Part shown: positions 15,656 to 17,666 of the stretch, one piece after another | How positions within the stretch are numbered: the stretch's first letter is position 1 | Layout: each line of letters starts with the position of its first letter | From: Petrotoga sp. UBA5851 | GTDB lineage: Bacteria; Thermotogota; Thermotogae; Petrotogales; Petrotogaceae | Length of the DNA stretch: 17,666 nucleotides | Direction of reading: 5' to 3' | NCBI GenBank assembly: GCA_002431635.1 | Contig: DJGH01000022.1 | Span: 54,519 to 72,184 of the forward strand | Position numbers and translations under genes: made by a program | The notes under the pieces: model-generated | Told to the model about the DNA's origin: nothing | Databases searched by the model: none | The model's input: only the letters and a program-made list of their open reading frames with translations

Positions 15656-15820
15656 TTATATCTTGGATTCGTTGTGTTTGGTATGTTTGTTGCACTTTGG
15701 ACAGTACTTGCTCAGTTCTATCTTATTCTTAAAAAGTCTGCTCTTCTGCTTATAATAATTCCTTGTGCCACATTCGGAACACTTTAGCGAAAACTGAACT
15801 ACCTGATTTTTGGTTGCCAT
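15656..15820 (-). CDS. rpmG: Ribosomal protein bL33 (zinc-binding form)
   Basis: A 54-residue reading frame, normal for bL33, begins MATKNQVVQFSLKCSECGTR and ends HNESKI before TAA at 15658-15656. Two CxxC pairs, Cys14/Cys17 and Cys40/Cys43, mark the zinc-ribbon (C+) form of this large-subunit protein. The ribosome binding site GAGGGGTGA lies just upstream of the ATG. Its place between tRNA-Tyr and secE is the conserved one. Four intact cysteines imply a zinc-dependent protein; no zinc-free paralogue is in the window. Confidence 0.97.
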   Translation of the reverse strand: MATKNQVVQFSLKCSECGTRNYYKQKSRLFKNKIELSKYCPKCNKHTKHNESKI

Positions 15821-15857
15821 TTTTGTCACCCCTCAATTCTTTTTTATCATATCAAAA

Positions 15858-15944
15858 TGGTGGTAAGGGAAGGATTTGAACCTTCGAAGGCAATCTGCCA
15901 GCGGATTTACAGTCCGCCCCCTTTGGCCGCTCGGGCACCTTACC
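15858..15944 (-). tRNA. tRNA-Tyr (anticodon GUA)
   Basis: An 87-base gene with encoded CCA (15860-15858). The acceptor stem GGTAAGG pairs with CCTTACC. The anticodon stem GCGGA/TCCGC encloses the loop CTGTAAA, with GTA at 15910-15908. The long variable arm is the type II form expected for bacterial tRNA-Tyr. The T arm has GGTTCGAATCC. It lies 15 bases downstream of tRNA-Thr and is probably cotranscribed with it and with rpmG-secE-nusG. Confidence 0.97.
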
Positions 15945-15959
15945 ATCTTATTTTATTAC

Positions 15960-16035
15960 TGGAGCCGACGAAGGGACTTGAACCCCCAACCTGCTGATTA
16001 CAAATCAGCCGCTCTGCCGATTGAGCTACGTCGGC
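15960..16035 (-). tRNA. tRNA-Thr (anticodon UGU)
   Basis: A 76-base gene with encoded CCA. The acceptor stem GCCGACG pairs with CGTCGGC. The D arm contains TAGCTCAATCGGCAGAGC. The anticodon stem GCTGA/TCAGC encloses TTTGTAA with TGT at 16002-16000, reading ACA. The T arm contains GGTTCAAGTCC. It is the first gene after the promoter at 16067-16095. Confidence 0.97.
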
Positions 16036-16066
16036 AATGGCTACAGCTCTTGAAATACCGAAAAAG

Positions 16067-16095
16067 ATTATACCAAAGCTTCATGTCTTTGTCAA
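16067..16095 (-). promoter_or_regulatory. Consensus promoter with extended -10 for tRNA-Thr and the downstream cluster
   Basis: On the minus strand, TTGACA (16095-16090) and TATAAT (16072-16067) are 17 bases apart. The spacer ends TGG, giving an extended -10. All 12 box bases match the consensus. Transcription would start near 16060, about 25 bases before tRNA-Thr. No other strong promoter is evident before rpmG, secE, nusG or rplK, so this probably drives them all. Confidence 0.93.
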
Positions 16096-16122
16096 TTACT
16101 TTTGTATTACGGAATGCTGAAC

Positions 16123-16995
16123 TTAAAAATACGGAGAAGGAGAAATCTGCATATCAAGCACCAACACATAATCTCCCGGCGACTGATTGAAAGGGATTGA
16201 GAAATCAGCATAGAGTTCAAGTTCTGGGAAAAGATAAATAATATCTTCTGGATTTGAGAAATTGCTGTTCCAGTTTGTACTCCATCCGGCTATCGGGAAA
16301 AGATTCCTCAAGTAAAGAGTTTTTTGGTTGGAGTTATAGGATTTTTGAATACTACCAAGATGTTCTATCATAGTGTAGTAAGGATTATTGTTTATTCTGA
16401 CCGGAGCATAGCTCCTGTCCCAGTTTCCAAACGGGTACAAGCTTGAGTTTTTTGCATATAGACGTGTAACCAGTTCGCCTATGTTATTTTTTCCTTCTAG
16501 AGTGTATGTTTCGTTTACCTTTATCTCTACATCCACAAAAGAAAGATGAAAAAGAGCTTTCACATATCTTGCTATAAGTCCCCATGCATAACCGGGGGGG
16601 AGATCATCCTCAAAAAAACTTTTTACCAAAAATGTCAGAACAGGTTCGTCTTTAATGTAACTGGCATTCATAAAGTACACGTCATAAAAATCTGTTATGC
16701 CGGTAAGAGAATTTAATATGGGAAACATCCTGTTTCCTATGCTCAAGGAACCTATGAGTTTATCGTTGATCTCTCCGGGCTTATCTATGAGTACGTAATC
16801 ATTAAGTCCCAAGCCTCTGAGAGCCGAATATTCCTGAAGATTTAAAAATCTTGCGTAGAGAAGATTATCAACAAAATAATTCCATTTCAGTTCTTTGGCA
16901 GGATCGGTTATTATCCCTTTGTTGTCTCTGGCAGCGGCACTAAAAGGTATAAGTAGTGTAATCACTATTATTATGAACATTATATATTTTCTCAT
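16123..16995 (-). CDS. Exported protein of unknown function
   Basis: Encodes 290 residues. The first 22 are a clear signal peptide: MRKY, a hydrophobic core (IMFIIIVITLLIPF) and a probable cleavage site after SAAA. There is no lipobox and no further obvious membrane segment. The mature part is rich in Tyr, Phe and Asn with many predicted strands (for example 'LYPFGNWDRSYAPVRINNNPYY') and ends in Phe after alternating 'YVLVLDMQISPSPYF'. I recognise no family or catalytic motif. The terminal Phe and strand pattern would fit a periplasmic or outer-envelope (toga) protein, but this is speculation. The start is ATG with GGAGGTGA at 17007-17000. It ends 28 bases before the -35 box of the tRNA promoter, with no clear terminator between. 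Confidence 0.8.
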   Translation of the reverse strand: MRKYIMFIIIVITLLIPFSAAARDNKGIITDPAKELKWNYFVDNLLYARFLNLQEYSALRGLGLNDYVLIDKPGEINDKLIGSLSIGNRMFPILNSLTGITDFYDVYFMNASYIKDEPVLTFLVKSFFEDDLPPGYAWGLIARYVKALFHLSFVDVEIKVNETYTLEGKNNIGELVTRLYAKNSSLYPFGNWDRSYAPVRINNNPYYTMIEHLGSIQKSYNSNQKTLYLRNLFPIAGWSTNWNSNFSNPEDIIYLFPELELYADFSIPFNQSPGDYVLVLDMQISPSPYF

Positions 16996-17034
16996 ACGCT
17001 CACCTCCGGATTTTTAATTTTAGCTTATATTTTT

Positions 17035-17062
17035 TTTATAACATAATGAGTTTCTCTGTAAC
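17035..17062 (-). promoter_or_regulatory. Possible promoter for the exported protein gene
   Basis: On the minus strand, GTTACA (17062-17057, four of six) and TATAAA (17040-17035, five of six) are 16 bases apart, about 40 bases before the start codon. The 103-base gap is very AT-rich, so chance matches are likely. An imperfect palindrome just upstream (about 17061-17080) could be a weak terminator for the acetyltransferase gene. Confidence 0.3.
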
Positions 17063-17098
17063 TTTTTTATATAAAAGAGTTTGCTTTTTAATTAAGCC

Positions 17099-17666
17099 TT
17101 AAATTTTCATTTTCATACATAAGCTTCCAATTATATTTATACTTACATTTTTTTTCTCCTCATAAACAGAAAATCCCTTATGTTTATAAAAGCTTATCGC
17201 ATTGCTGTTATCTGCAGCTACATCCAGCAGTAGCTCGGTACATTCTTTATCCTTTGCTTCGGAGAAAACCTTTTGCATGAGCATTGAACCTGCGCCTTTG
17301 CCTCTCACGGCTTTGTCAGTATAGATATAATGCAGATACATCTGGCGATCAGAGATATTTGATGTCAGTATCTCTTCGAGAGCCTTTATCTTTTTTTCCA
17401 TTTCTGTGTCAAGAATAAACTTTTTTTTATCTTCTCCTGAGTAAGCGAGAGAAAACCCAAGAAGATCACTTTTATCATACAGAATATTTATACAGTCATT
17501 TAAAAATATATACTCGTTTTTTATAAGCATCATTTTTATAGCGTAAGCAGCCTTTGCATAATCATCAGAAAAGAGATATCTTGAGATATCCTTGTCTGTA
17601 AAGTATATCATTTTTACAAGTTCGTCCGTAAATTTTTCTTCTTTGTGAGAGTACTTTGTCAGTTCC
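17099..17666 (-). CDS. GNAT-family N-acetyltransferase (5' partial)
   Basis: The frame is open to the window edge. Codons upstream of the ATG at 17611 read on naturally (ELTKYSHKEEKFTDELVK before MIYFTD), so that ATG is probably internal and the gene starts outside the window. The acetyl-CoA binding motif A is RGKGAGSML (Q/R-x-x-G-x-G/A) after a 'MYLHYIYTDKAV' strand. It is followed by motif B, 'LLLDVAADNSNAISFYKHKGFSVYEE', in which N-x-x-A-x-x-x-Y-x-x-x-G-F is the typical GNAT ending. These proteins transfer an acetyl group from acetyl-CoA to an amine, but the substrate cannot be told. It is separated by about 100 AT-rich bases from the exported protein gene downstream. Confidence 0.85.
   Translation of the reverse strand, partial: ELTKYSHKEEKFTDELVKMIYFTDKDISRYLFSDDYAKAAYAIKMMLIKNEYIFLNDCINILYDKSDLLGFSLAYSGEDKKKFILDTEMEKKIKALEEILTSNISDRQMYLHYIYTDKAVRGKGAGSMLMQKVFSEAKDKECTELLLDVAADNSNAISFYKHKGFSVYEEKKNVSINIIGSLCMKMKI

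Noticed and set aside
17099..17611. ATG at 17611 as the start of the acetyltransferase
   Set aside because: The frame continues without a stop to the window edge with plausible protein sequence, and no ribosome binding site precedes this ATG.

Overview
The window is a compact bacterial core-gene locus with no mobile element, CRISPR array or rRNA gene, and no gene-free stretch longer than about 160 bases. The organism is almost certainly a member of the Thermotogota. The main evidence is a 353-residue NusG with a domain of about 180 residues inserted in its N-terminal domain, which is the arrangement known from Thermotoga maritima NusG. A long RpoC (1658 residues) with a large insertion after the N-terminal zinc finger, and the gene order tRNA-Thr, tRNA-Tyr, rpmG, secE, nusG, rplK, rplA, rplJ, rplL, rpoB, rpoC, agree with this. 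Base composition looks uniform and moderately AT-rich. I cannot name the genus.

Plus strand, 1-3136: three closely packed genes. They are the 3' part of a surface lipoprotein gene (Ig-like N-terminal half, beta-helix-like C-terminal half; its lipobox is visible but its start lies before base 1), a COG4123/TrmN6-type methyltransferase that overlaps it by 8 bases, and tmk (thymidylate kinase). tmk meets rpoC head-on at one perfect 15-bp hairpin that holds both stop codons and can terminate transcription in both directions.

Minus strand, 16095 down to 3150: the translation and transcription super-cluster. A promoter with perfect consensus boxes and an extended -10 precedes tRNA-Thr(UGU), tRNA-Tyr(GUA), rpmG (54 aa), secE, nusG, rplK and rplA. 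A second perfect-consensus promoter lies inside the last codons of rplA and starts the rplJ-rplL-rpoB-rpoC unit. Its leader folds as an L10 leader and holds a terminator just before the rplJ ribosome binding site, plus a competing antiterminator. A U-tailed hairpin between rplL and rpoB looks like an attenuator that lets L12 be made in excess over RNA polymerase. A sequence like the 23S rRNA site for L1 precedes rplK, and a small hairpin covers the rpoC ribosome binding site. Together these tie RNA polymerase output to ribosomal protein supply at several levels.

Minus strand, 17666 down to 16123: a GNAT acetyltransferase whose 5' end is outside the window, and an exported protein of unknown function just upstream of the tRNA promoter.

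I see no previously undescribed system. The most interesting content is the layered RNA-level control of the ribosomal protein and RNA polymerase genes, which can be read base by base, and the two uncharacterised exported proteins.
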